Below, piece by piece: positions 7,111-14,565 of a stretch of 17,827 bases of DNA. Below the pieces are notes generated by a model that had not been told where the DNA came from, searched no databases, and worked only from the letters and a program-made list of their open reading frames with translations. Source of the stretch: an uncultured Oscillospiraceae bacterium (GTDB lineage Bacteria; Bacillota; Clostridia; Oscillospirales; Oscillospiraceae); contig CAKTQE010000049.1 of the NCBI GenBank assembly GCA_934593275.1, positions 1 to 17,827 on the forward strand, read 5' to 3'. Position 1 is the first letter of the stretch, and each line of letters begins with the position of its first letter. The translations under genes and the position numbers were made by a program.

Positions 7111-7385
7111 GGGGCGACATTAGTATCCGCCCGTTAAAATCTGTAGGGGCGGCAAATCTGCCGCCCGCCACGTATCGAATATAACCTATGTGGTTGAATG
7201 GTACTACCCAATACACGGAACAATGTAGCGGCGTTGATCCAACGCCAACCAGCCCCGGCGAGGGGCTGGCCTGTTGCGAATATAACCCGTGGGGTTGAAT
7301 GGAACCACCCCATACAACGAAAAAACGTCTTTCCATTTGTCGTTACAAATACGAACGTACCACGACTCCGGCCCTCCGGGCCGGG
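7111..7385. repeat. Mosaic of short hairpins with a 44-bp direct repeat
   Basis: This gene-free stretch holds several perfect stems: GGGCGGCA/TGCCGCCC (7147-7166), GGCGTT/AACGCC (7230-7246), CCAGCCCC/GGGGCTGG (7249-7269) and CCGGCCC/GGGCCGG (7368-7384). A 44-base unit starting GAATATAACC occurs at 7177-7220 and 7278-7321, matching at 36 of 44 positions, 101 bases apart. No frame here has a ribosome binding site or recognisable product. The layout resembles modular intergenic repeats; the rest of 7386-7546 shows only a minus-strand terminator-like hairpin. Confidence 0.7.
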
Positions 7386-7409
7386 TGGTGGTGCTCCGCG
7401 CAGCGAATT

Positions 7410-7437
7410 AAAAAATCATTGATTGCCGGGGGCAATC
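7410..7437 (-). terminator. Candidate terminator of the sigma/anti-sigma operon
   Basis: On the minus strand GATTGCC-CCC-GGCAATC (7437-7421) is followed after five bases by six T. It lies about 110 bases past the stop at 7547. The gap before the T-run weakens the call. Confidence 0.45.
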
Positions 7438-7546
7438 ACACCATAATTCCATCGGCAGATTGCCGCCGCTACACTGGATTCGCCTGCTGTTTTTATACGT
7501 TTCAATTATTCAGCCACATCAACAAACAAGTATCACCCTGGATGTC

Positions 7547-9574
7547 CTATTCCAACGGATATTCCCCAAAGGGCTTCATATCCAGCTCCAAACGATGGTA
7601 AGAGTCCAGAACTTCCTGGGCTTCCTCGGCACGGATGGCGTGGCCCTCCTGGCCTCCCTTTGTGCGGCCCCAGTAGAGGCTGATGGGGTCACGCACGATT
7701 TTTTCAATCATTTCAGGGCCGTCCGGGCCGCAGCGGAAGAATCCGTAATAGCGGCCGACATCGTTCCGTTCTTCTGCTTTTTCCAGAATGTTTCCCTGAC
7801 AGATGTAGGAAACGCCCATGTCGTATAGTGCTATTTTCCCGTTGCGGAGGGTGTGGATCAGCAGCGGACAAGACTCCTGCTCTGCCCGTGGCTCTCTGGT
7901 GATCAGTTCATCAATGCCGTCTCCGTTTAAGTCCATCCGGGTATAGGTGAAGCTCCGGGCATTCTCAAAGCGCAGCAGCGCATCGGCAATGTACTGGGCA
8001 TAGGGGTCGGAGTAAGTTATGTCCGGAACATCCTTGCCAAACAGTTTCAGAGGCAGCCAGCGAATTTCTATAGGACTATAGGAATCCAGAATACGCTGGG
8101 CTTCCTCCTGGGTAATCTCCTGCGCATCGCCCCGTTCTGCCGGATGCAAATACCATGTATCGGTGGAGGATACATAGGAAACACCGGTGAGGAATGTGGG
8201 GGCTTCCGGCCCTGCCTGGTAGAAATAATGCTGATTCAGCCCCAGATCCTCGCAATAAATCTCAAAAACAGAACCTTCGCAGGGCCTGAAGTGGGGAAAA
8301 GTCAGGGGCGTTTCGAGAATGTCAAAATACTTATAGGATGTACCGTCTTTCATCGAGAGAATATCCATGCTTCCGACAATCAATTCCTTGATCCCGTCGC
8401 CGTTCACATCGTACAGCACATATCCGATTCCCTCGGGGTTCAGGGCTTTTTTCAGCCGGTAATTTACAAATTCCTGATAACCTTTTACATATTGTTCCTC
8501 ATGTTCTGCCTGGGCCTTGGCCTGGGTGGCATCCTGGATTTGCTGGGCTTCCCGCTTGTATTCCTGGACCTGGGCCATGGTGGTGGGGTGCGGCTCGGGG
8601 GAGAGGTCAAACAGTTCCGCAAGCTGTTCCAGGGCTTCCCGGGTCATGGGAACCTGGCCCTTCTGGGTCTGTATCACTGGGTCTAAACCGACGGTGACGA
8701 AGAATTCCGGAAAATCGGCGTAAATCCGGGCAGTTTTCGGCCCCAGCACCAGCAGCACCTGTTTTCCGTCCTGACGGGTATAGTCCCATTGGGTATAGTC
8801 CCGGGAGGCCAGCATGGAACCGGTCGAGGGGTCAAAGTATTCTTTTAGAGAATAGTGGTAGCTTGCATGGCCCTTGTCCCAGCTCCAATTGCTTCCGGTG
8901 AGACTGATTTCCATGTTCAGGGAGAAGGTCCCCTCCAGGTGGAAGGTGCCGTCCCAATATTCAACCGTTACATCCGGCCCGGCTTTTACGAGACCTGGAA
9001 GCCCCAGGGCATTCAGCAGCACATCGCTTTCGTAATAGTCCAGAGAAATAAAGGAAGAGAGCAGCTTGAGTCCGTATTTTTGGGTGATGGAATGGAGGGT
9101 TTCAGACATTTCCTGGCTGTAGCATCCGTAGGTCAGCCATTCATTTTCCGGAATATCAGAGGGCGTTCCGGCTTTGGCCGCCAAATCCGCCTCCAGGGCG
9201 ATGCTTCCGTCCCGGTCATAGGTGTTTGTAAAGGCAACCCATTCTTTGAGGGCTTCCAGATTGGCACCCTGAGCGGATAGCATGATGATGGGTTCGTGGG
9301 TCTCCACGGGGATCACCTCTCCGTTTTCGTCATACTCTGTGGGGACGTAAAAACGGTATTCGCCTACTTTTAATTGCTGCATTCTCAGCACATAAACCAC
9401 GGTACAACCCACAAGAAGCAGTGCCAGGGCAATCAACCCGGCAATCAGCCAGATTTTCCCCAGAGAACCTTTCCGGCTGCCGGATACCCGGGGCCCATAC
9501 AAGAATTCCTCCGCACAGGTGATATAGGCATCCTGTACATCATTGAGTCCAAGAAGTAGATCCATTCCGCTCAT
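7547..9574 (-). CDS. Single-pass membrane protein with duplicated DxNGDG domain, probable anti-sigma/sensor partner
   Basis: A 675-residue protein encoded right behind an ECF sigma factor, overlapping it by four bases (ATGA). Residues 1-40 are probably cytoplasmic and could bind the sigma factor; one membrane helix lies at about 41-64 (IWLIAGLIALALLLVGC); the remaining ~610 residues would be outside. The middle part (about 65-330) is unrecognised. The C-terminal part holds two related units of about 150 residues. Each has an acidic calcium-loop-like motif, DVNGDGIKEL (389) and DLNGDGIDEL (548), a later GVSY element, and an ending EEAQRILDSY or EEAQEVLDSY. This points to an internal duplication. 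The anti-sigma role is inferred from gene order and topology, not from a recognised anti-sigma domain. Confidence 0.82.
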   Translation of the reverse strand: MSGMDLLLGLNDVQDAYITCAEEFLYGPRVSGSRKGSLGKIWLIAGLIALALLLVGCTVVYVLRMQQLKVGEYRFYVPTEYDENGEVIPVETHEPIIMLSAQGANLEALKEWVAFTNTYDRDGSIALEADLAAKAGTPSDIPENEWLTYGCYSQEMSETLHSITQKYGLKLLSSFISLDYYESDVLLNALGLPGLVKAGPDVTVEYWDGTFHLEGTFSLNMEISLTGSNWSWDKGHASYHYSLKEYFDPSTGSMLASRDYTQWDYTRQDGKQVLLVLGPKTARIYADFPEFFVTVGLDPVIQTQKGQVPMTREALEQLAELFDLSPEPHPTTMAQVQEYKREAQQIQDATQAKAQAEHEEQYVKGYQEFVNYRLKKALNPEGIGYVLYDVNGDGIKELIVGSMDILSMKDGTSYKYFDILETPLTFPHFRPCEGSVFEIYCEDLGLNQHYFYQAGPEAPTFLTGVSYVSSTDTWYLHPAERGDAQEITQEEAQRILDSYSPIEIRWLPLKLFGKDVPDITYSDPYAQYIADALLRFENARSFTYTRMDLNGDGIDELITREPRAEQESCPLLIHTLRNGKIALYDMGVSYICQGNILEKAEERNDVGRYYGFFRCGPDGPEMIEKIVRDPISLYWGRTKGGQEGHAIRAEEAQEVLDSYHRLELDMKPFGEYPLE

Positions 9575-10125
9575 AGAAGACCCTCCTGCCGCAGCTTTTT
9601 TGCCAACCGCTCCCGGAGCCGATGGAGCATGGAATGTATTTTGCTCTGGCTGAAGCCTGAGGCCTGGGAGATGGCCTTTACGGACTCTAAATACCAGTAC
9701 CGACTTAAAAATACATTGCGCTCCTGTTCCGACAGGGACGAAAGAAATTCACGGAACACCCGGGCCAGTTCCTGCCGGTTTATCTCCTGCTCTATGTCGT
9801 CTGCCGCAATACATTCTTGCAGTTCCTCCAAAGAGCGCAGAATCTCCCCGCCGCCCCGCTGCTTGGCTGTGCGTTTCCGCCAGCGGTCGATGGAAATGTA
9901 TCGGGTCATTTTTCCAAGAAACGCTCCAAGAAAACCGGGCCTTTTGGGTGGAATGGCATTCCAGGCCCCAAAATAAGTATCATTGACACATTCTTTGGAA
10001 TCCTCCCGGTCAGATAGAATGTTGTGGGCAATTTTGTACAGGTAACTGCCGTACTTTTTGTCTGTTTCTTCAATGGCCCTCTGAGAACGTTGAAAAAACA
10101 GATCGAGAATTTTTTGATCCTCCAA
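9571..10125 (-). CDS. ECF-type RNA polymerase sigma factor (sigma-70 family)
   Basis: A 184-residue alternative sigma factor with only regions 2 and 4. Region 2 is at about 22-85, with YLYKIAHNILSDREDSKECVND, split as YLYKIAHNIL and DREDSKECVNDTYFGAW, and the DNA-melting segment TRYISIDRWRKR. Region 4 is at about 125-180 (LSEQERNVFLSRYWYLES, then the helix-turn-helix around SQASGFSQSKIHSMLHRLR). The start is TTG at 10125, reading TTG GAG GAT; GGAGGTGAT at 10139-10131 sits upstream with about 9 bases from its core to the start, and no in-frame ATG fits better. The overlap with the membrane-protein gene downstream suggests that protein holds it inactive until a surface signal arrives. Target genes are unknown. 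Confidence 0.93.
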   Translation of the reverse strand: MEDQKILDLFFQRSQRAIEETDKKYGSYLYKIAHNILSDREDSKECVNDTYFGAWNAIPPKRPGFLGAFLGKMTRYISIDRWRKRTAKQRGGGEILRSLEELQECIAADDIEQEINRQELARVFREFLSSLSEQERNVFLSRYWYLESVKAISQASGFSQSKIHSMLHRLRERLAKKLRQEGLL

Positions 10126-10159
10126 GTGGGATCACCTCCAATAGTTGTCTTCACTTATA

Positions 10160-10188
10160 TAGTCGTAAAGCAAGGGCTGTTTCTTGCA
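10160..10188 (-). promoter_or_regulatory. Candidate ECF-type autoregulated promoter of the sigma operon
   Basis: On the minus strand TGCAAG (10188-10183) and CGACTA (10165-10160) are 17 bases apart. The pattern resembles ECF promoters of Firmicutes (an AA-rich -35, a CGT/CGA-type -10). The expected leader is about 27 nt to the TTG start. Autoregulation is inference. Confidence 0.4.
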
Positions 10189-10453
10189 CAAAAACCCAAA
10201 ATAATTTATCTTTTATCAGAGTAACATCATTTTGGCATAAAGGCAACCATGGGAATGGGGAATGACGTGGTTTTGACCGATGGAAACCGAAATGAAAATA
10301 TGCGTTCTAAAATAAATAATATGCAAAACGCATGAATGACTGAATACACATTTATACGTAAATATGCGTATATACACCGGAAAAATGAATGATATATACG
10401 AAATACACATGGAATACCAAGAAGAAAACCCACAGCTTTGTAAATATTATCAA
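10189..10453. other. AT-rich intergenic region between divergent operons
   Basis: No convincing gene lies here. The stretch is much richer in A/T than the flanking genes. It contains recurring TATRCGTA-like words: ATGCGTT with AACGCAT as an inverted pair about 20 bases apart (around 10302-10334), TTATACGTAAATATGCGTAT near 10350-10370, and ATACACAT twice (near 10344 and 10403). These could be binding sites for a regulator of the amino acid operon. None matches an operator I can name with confidence. Confidence 0.4.
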
Positions 10454-10482
10454 TTGAAATTGCATAATATTCGCGCTATAAT
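10454..10482 (+). promoter_or_regulatory. Sigma-A promoter of the amino acid ABC operon
   Basis: TTGAAA (10454-10459) and a perfect TATAAT (10477-10482) are 17 bases apart. The leader would be about 35 nt. The spacer contains TGCATAATATTC (10461-10472), which resembles half of an arginine-repressor box; CAATT-GA-AATTG (10451-10462) overlaps the -35. Confidence 0.8.
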
Positions 10483-10523
10483 ACAGCCATCAAATCAAAC
10501 AAACAGCAAAGGAGAACTTGAAT

Positions 10524-11363
10524 ATGAAAAAACTGATCGCTCTCATCCTCACAACCCTGCTGCTGACCTCCCTGCTGTCCGGCTGCGGCAGCTCCGATGG
10601 GAAAGCAAAGACCGTCACCTCCGGAAAGCTGACGGTAGCCACCTCTCCGGATTTCGCTCCCATGGAGTTCGTTGACCCCACCAAGGAGGGCCAGGACATG
10701 TACGTTGGCTTTGACCTGACTCTGGCCCACCACATTGCCGATTCCATGGGTCTGGAACTGGTGGTCATGCCCATGAGCTTCGATGCCTGCCAGACCGCCG
10801 TCTACGCCGGTACTGTGGATATGGCCATTTCCGGCTTCAGCTGGACGGAGGAGCGTTCCGAGAACTACAATGTTTCTGATTACTACCACGCCGGTGATAA
10901 CGAGGACAACCAGGTGCTGATCACCCTGGCTTCCAACGGCGACAAGTTCGCCACTGCCGAGGGCCTGAAAGGTGCCAAGATCGGTGCCCAGAATGCCTCC
11001 TTGCAGCAGTCCCTTACCAGCGAGCAGCTGCCCGACTCCGAACTGGTGCTGTTCACCGACCTGGGTACCGCGGTACTGCAGCTGAAAAACGGCGACTTTG
11101 ACTGCATCGCCGTGGCCGACGGCAACGGCAGTGCCATCATCGCCAACAACCCCGAAATCGCCAAGTCCGGCTTTAAGTTTGTCGTGGACGAAAAGTATAC
11201 CGGCAACGTGATTCTGCTGAAAAAGGGTGCCGATGAGCTGACCACCGCCGTCAACGAGGCACTGGCCTCCTCCAAGGACCAGTGGGACACCTGGTACAAT
11301 GAAGCCAAGGAGATCTCCGGCATCGAGGCCTCCTACGATGACCAGGGCAACGCCGTAAACTAA
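10524..11363 (+). CDS. Polar amino acid ABC transporter substrate-binding lipoprotein (SBP_bac_3)
   Basis: A 279-residue receptor for an amino acid importer. Residues 1-21 are a signal peptide with lipobox LSGC (Cys21). The domain begins GKLTVATSPDFAPMEFVD, the classic first strand and ligand loop of the family, followed by YVGFDLTLAHHIADSMGLEL, VDMAISGFSWTEERSENYNV and the second-lobe part LKGAKIGAQNASLQQS. The start is ATG 10524 behind GGAG at 10511-10514 (9 bases); a TTG at 10518 lies too close to the ribosome binding site. It is first in an operon with permease, ATPase and an M20 hydrolase. The ligand is unknown; the hydrolase hints at a conjugated amino acid. Confidence 0.93.
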   Translation: MKKLIALILTTLLLTSLLSGCGSSDGKAKTVTSGKLTVATSPDFAPMEFVDPTKEGQDMYVGFDLTLAHHIADSMGLELVVMPMSFDACQTAVYAGTVDMAISGFSWTEERSENYNVSDYYHAGDNEDNQVLITLASNGDKFATAEGLKGAKIGAQNASLQQSLTSEQLPDSELVLFTDLGTAVLQLKNGDFDCIAVADGNGSAIIANNPEIAKSGFKFVVDEKYTGNVILLKKGADELTTAVNEALASSKDQWDTWYNEAKEISGIEASYDDQGNAVN

Positions 11364-11372
11364 GACCCATTC

Positions 11373-11412
11373 GAGGAATCTTCCCGAGAAGATTTTTTCG
11401 GGAAGATTCCTC
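11373..11412 (+). other. Perfect 15-bp intercistronic hairpin without U-tract
   Basis: GAGGAATCTTCCCGA (11373-11387) pairs perfectly with TCGGGAAGATTCCTC (11398-11412) around GAAGATTTTT. The following bases TCCGCCAC lack a U-run. It follows the binding-protein gene and would stabilise its message or partly stop transcription. Confidence 0.75.
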
Positions 11413-11420
11413 TCCGCCAC

Positions 11421-11450
11421 TTTACCCCAGTGAGAAGTATATGATATAAT
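11421..11450 (+). promoter_or_regulatory. Secondary promoter before the amino acid permease gene
   Basis: TATAAT at 11445-11450 is preceded by TGA, making an extended -10. TTTACC at 11421-11426 is a partial -35 at 18 bases. It would let the permease, ATPase and hydrolase be transcribed apart from the binding protein. Confidence 0.5.
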
Positions 11451-11529
11451 CAAATGGCTTTCTTTTGAACGTGAACATCGGCACGCTGAAAAGAGAGCCG
11501 TTACAACAGGAATTGAAAGGAACAAAAAG

Positions 11530-12261
11530 ATGGATTTTAGCTTATTTCTTCCCAATATGGCCAAAATTTGGAGCAACTATTGGCAGCTGTTCCTGTTTAC
11601 AGGCCTGAAAAACACCTTGATTCTGACCGTGATTTCCGTATCTCTCGGTACAGTGCTGGGTACACTCATCGCCATGCTGAAAATGTCCAAGGTGAAGATT
11701 TGCCGGTTTATCGCCTCTGTTTACATTGAGGTCATCCGGGGGACGCCCATCCTCTTGCAGCTGTATGTATTCTATTTCGTGCTGCCAAATGTCTTCACGT
11801 TCCTGAAACTGAGCCAGTTTATGTGGGTGTCCATTTCCCTGTGCATCAACTCCTCTGCCTATGTTTCGGAGGTCATCCGTTCCGGCATTCTGGCGGTGGA
11901 CAAGGGCCAGAGCGAAGCCGCCCGGTCCTTGGGTCTCAGCGAGGGCCAGACCATGATGAAGATCATCCTGCCCCAGGCTGTGCGGAATATTCTCCCTGCT
12001 TTGGGCAACGAGTTCATTATGATGCTCAAGGAAACCTCTCTGGCCTCCACGTTCTTCCTGGGAGACATTATGACCTCCTATCTGGTGGTCAAGGGCGTGT
12101 CCTATCTGACATTGGAGCCTCTGACCATTGTGGCCATCATCTATCTGTGCGTGACCTTCCCGCTGAGCAAGATCGTGGACAAGTTCGGCAAGAAGATGGC
12201 TTCTCCCGATGCCTACACAAACCGGAAAAGAAAACTTCTGAACATGAAAGGAAAGGCCTGA
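11530..12261 (+). CDS. Amino acid ABC transporter permease (HisM/GlnP type)
   Basis: The 243-residue membrane subunit of the amino acid importer. The family opening is clear: [20 protein letters not shown] (about 26-45), then [19 protein letters not shown]. The EAA coupling loop is [18 protein letters not shown] then [17 protein letters not shown]. Five or so hydrophobic helices are visible, as usual for this family, which often works as a homodimer. ATG 11530 follows AAAGGAA at 11516-11522 by 7 bases. It ends five bases before the ATPase gene, so the two are cotranscribed. Confidence 0.94.
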   Translation: MDFSLFLPNMAKIWSNYWQLFLFTGLKNTLILTVISVSLGTVLGTLIAMLKMSKVKICRFIASVYIEVIRGTPILLQLYVFYFVLPNVFTFLKLSQFMWVSISLCINSSAYVSEVIRSGILAVDKGQSEAARSLGLSEGQTMMKIILPQAVRNILPALGNEFIMMLKETSLASTFFLGDIMTSYLVVKGVSYLTLEPLTIVAIIYLCVTFPLSKIVDKFGKKMASPDAYTNRKRKLLNMKGKA

Positions 12262-12266
12262 GTCCT

Positions 12267-13049
12267 ATGGAAATGATCAAAACCGTTGATTTACACAAAA
12301 GCTTTGGAGAACTGCAGGTCTTGAAAGGTGTCAGCCAGGTTGTCCAAAAGGGTGAGGTGGTGTCTGTCATCGGTCCCTCCGGCGGCGGTAAAAGTACCTT
12401 CCTGCGGTGCCTGAATCTGCTTGAAAAGCCGGAAAGCGGCAAAATCTATTTTGAGGGCAACGAGATCACCGGAAACCTGACCAAGGAAGAAAAGCAGATG
12501 ATCAAAGAGGGCAAGATGCCCAAGCCCCCCAAGGTCAATATTGACCTCCACCGGCAGAAAATGGGCATGGTGTTCCAGCATTTCAACGTATTCCCCCACC
12601 TGACGGTGGCAAAGAATATTACCCTGGCCCCTATGATGCTCAAGGGCAAGTCCGAAGCCGAGGCAAACCAGGTGGCCAAGGACCTGCTAAGCCGCGTGGG
12701 ACTGCTGTCTAAGTACGATGAAATGCCCGGCAACCTCTCCGGCGGTCAGAAGCAACGGCTGGCCATCGTCCGGGCGTTGGCCATGGAGCCGGATGTGATG
12801 CTCTTTGACGAACCCACCTCCGCCCTGGACCCGGAAATGGTAGGCGAGGTGCTGGACGTTATTAAAGGCCTGGTGGAAACGGGCATGACCAGCGTCATCG
12901 TCACCCACGAGATGCGCTTTGCCAGGGAAGTATCGGACCGGGTATTGTTTATGGCCGAGGGCAACGTCCTGGAACAGGGCAGCCCGGACCAGGTGTTCAA
13001 TCATCCCACCCACCCCAGACTACAGGAGTTTTTAGCGAAGGTGCTGTAA
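12267..13049 (+). CDS. Amino acid ABC transporter ATP-binding protein (GlnQ type)
   Basis: The 260-residue ATPase of the amino acid importer. Walker [10 protein letters not shown] (36-44), Q-loop [14 protein letters not shown], signature [15 protein letters not shown], Walker [14 protein letters not shown] and switch histidine IVTHEM are all intact. Between Walker A and the Q-loop there is an extra charged stretch ([17 protein letters not shown]) of about 20 residues, which makes it longer than the usual ~240. The start is ATG 12267 with AAAGG at 12252-12256; a second ATG at 12273 is farther from that site. The open frame extends upstream to 11823 but only inside the permease gene. It is followed after one base by the hydrolase. 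Confidence 0.94.
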   Translation: MEMIKTVDLHKSFGELQVLKGVSQVVQKGEVVSVIGPSGGGKSTFLRCLNLLEKPESGKIYFEGNEITGNLTKEEKQMIKEGKMPKPPKVNIDLHRQKMGMVFQHFNVFPHLTVAKNITLAPMMLKGKSEAEANQVAKDLLSRVGLLSKYDEMPGNLSGGQKQRLAIVRALAMEPDVMLFDEPTSALDPEMVGEVLDVIKGLVETGMTSVIVTHEMRFAREVSDRVLFMAEGNVLEQGSPDQVFNHPTHPRLQEFLAKVL

Positions 13050-13050
13050 A

Positions 13051-14481
13051 ATGGATAAAGAGGAACTGTATCAAACAATTGAAGCAAAAAAAGAGGAAAT
13101 CCTCTCTTTAAACGATAAAATCTGGGAGTATGCCGAGCTTTCCATGCTGGAGACCCGGTCGACCAAGGCCTATGTGGCCCTTTTGAAGGCCGAGGGTTTT
13201 CAGGTGGAGGAAAATCTCTGTGGCATTCCCACCGCCTTTTCCGGAACCTATGGCTCCGGCTCGCCCAAAATCGGCATTCTGGGCGAGTATGATGCCCTTT
13301 CCGGACTTTCTCAAAAACCGGGTGTGACCCAAAAGGAACCCTTGGTAGAGGACGGTTGCGGCCAGGGCTGTGGACATAACCTGTTGGGCGCGGCCTCTCT
13401 GGCAGCGGCTATTGCGGTAAAAGATGCCATTGCGGCGGGAAAGCTTACCGGCACAGTCACGTTCTATGGCTGCCCCGGGGAGGAGGGCTGCGCCGGAAAG
13501 ACCTTTATGGCCCGAGACGGCCTGTTCCGGGATTTGGATGCCGCCATTACCTGGCATCCCGGCTCCACCAATGAGGTCACCACCGGCTCCAATGCCGCAT
13601 GTCTGCAAATGGTCTATGAATTCTCCGGCACCGCGGCCCACGCCGCCGGAAATCCCTGGGAGGGCCGGTCTGCCCTGGACGGTGCGGAGCTAATGAACGT
13701 GGGTGTCCAGTTCCTCCGGGAGCACATGGAGCCCAAGTGCTCCATCCACTATTCCATTGCCGATGCCGGCGGCATTTCGCCCAACGTGGTCCAGCCCAAG
13801 GCCAAGCTTGTATATATGGTTCGGGCGCAGACCGTTCGGAAAGCCAAGGCCCTGCTGGAACGGGTCAACGATATTGCCCGGGGGGCAGCCCTCATGTCCG
13901 GCACTGCCGTGACCTGGCACCAGCTGGACGGCACCTCTGACACCCTGTCCAATACGGTATTGGAGCAGCTGCTCTATGACAACTTGGTGGAGGCTCCGCT
14001 GCCAAAGTATACCCAGGAGGAATGGAGTTTTGCCGCCGCCCTGCGGGGGACCTATCCCCATGAGGGTCTGCCCGGAAAGGGCGTGGATACAAACCCGGTG
14101 CTGAAAAAGCAGATCCGGGTACTTTCTCAGGAGGGAGCCAAAGATATCAATGATTTCGTGGTACCCTATTATCCCGCTGCCTCCTACAGCTCCGGCTCCA
14201 CGGACGTAGGCGATGTCAGCTGGCTGACGCCCACGGCCCAGTTCACCACAGCGACCTGGACCTCCCAGGTTCCCGGCCACAGCTGGCAGGTGGTGTCCAC
14301 GGGAAAAACCGGTCTTGCCTACAAGGGGCTGCTCTACGCCGCCAAGGTGCTGGCGGGAGCCACTGCGGACCTGATGGAAAAGCCGGAAATCCTGAAACAG
14401 GCCAGGGAAGAATTCACCGAAAACGCCGCCGAGGGCTACGACTGCCCCATCGGCCCGGAGGTCGTTCCCTCTGCACAGTAA
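13051..14481 (+). CDS. M20-family amidohydrolase, AbgB-like
   Basis: A 476-residue cytoplasmic metallohydrolase, close in length to AbgB (p-aminobenzoyl-glutamate hydrolase subunit B). The family's metal and catalytic motifs are visible: GEYDALSGLSQ (78-88), GCGHNLLGA with His109, CPGEEG with Glu144-Glu145, and WHPG with His169. The C-terminal SSGSTDVGDVSWLTPTAQ and QVPGHSWQ are typical of the AbgB branch. AAGGTG (13038-13043) lies 7 bases before ATG 13051, within the ATPase coding end. No AbgA partner is in view, so it may act alone. Its place at the end of an amino acid importer operon suggests it cleaves an imported N-acyl or amide-linked amino acid; the substrate is inference. Confidence 0.92.
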   Translation: MDKEELYQTIEAKKEEILSLNDKIWEYAELSMLETRSTKAYVALLKAEGFQVEENLCGIPTAFSGTYGSGSPKIGILGEYDALSGLSQKPGVTQKEPLVEDGCGQGCGHNLLGAASLAAAIAVKDAIAAGKLTGTVTFYGCPGEEGCAGKTFMARDGLFRDLDAAITWHPGSTNEVTTGSNAACLQMVYEFSGTAAHAAGNPWEGRSALDGAELMNVGVQFLREHMEPKCSIHYSIADAGGISPNVVQPKAKLVYMVRAQTVRKAKALLERVNDIARGAALMSGTAVTWHQLDGTSDTLSNTVLEQLLYDNLVEAPLPKYTQEEWSFAAALRGTYPHEGLPGKGVDTNPVLKKQIRVLSQEGAKDINDFVVPYYPAASYSSGSTDVGDVSWLTPTAQFTTATWTSQVPGHSWQVVSTGKTGLAYKGLLYAAKVLAGATADLMEKPEILKQAREEFTENAAEGYDCPIGPEVVPSAQ

Positions 14482-14490
14482 ATCATTTTG

Positions 14491-14519
14491 GACCGCTTGC
14501 AAATGCAGGCGGTCTTTTT
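14491..14519 (+). terminator. Intrinsic terminator of the amino acid uptake operon
   Basis: GACCGCTTGC (14491-14500) pairs with GCAGGCGGTC (14505-14514) with one G·U around AAAT, followed by TTTTT. It lies 9 bases past the hydrolase stop. Confidence 0.92.
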
Positions 14520-14526
14520 GTATAAG
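14497..14526 (+). promoter_or_regulatory. Weak candidate promoter for the germination cluster
   Basis: TATAAG (14521-14526) is preceded at 18 bases by TTGCAA (14497-14502), which lies inside the terminator stem. A sporulation-specific sigma-G promoter would be expected for germination genes, but I could not find a convincing one. Confidence 0.25.
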
Positions 14527-14565
14527 GCGCAAAATCTGTGGAATCCTACCCGGGAGGTGAGAAAT

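Noticed and set aside
7111..7385. CRISPR array
   Set aside because: Only two imperfect copies of the 44-base unit exist, spacing is 101 bases centre to centre, and no cas gene is near.
7198..7601. Small plus-strand open frames in the hairpin array
   Set aside because: They run through repeats, lack ribosome binding sites and show no protein-like composition.
10216..10433. Two minus-strand frames of 64 and 68 codons in the AT-rich gap
   Set aside because: No ribosome binding site, no family resemblance; open by chance in AT-rich DNA.
14488..14565. TTG start at 14488 for the GerA protein
   Set aside because: It lies before the terminator hairpin of the upstream operon; GTG 14566 follows GGGAGG at the right distance.
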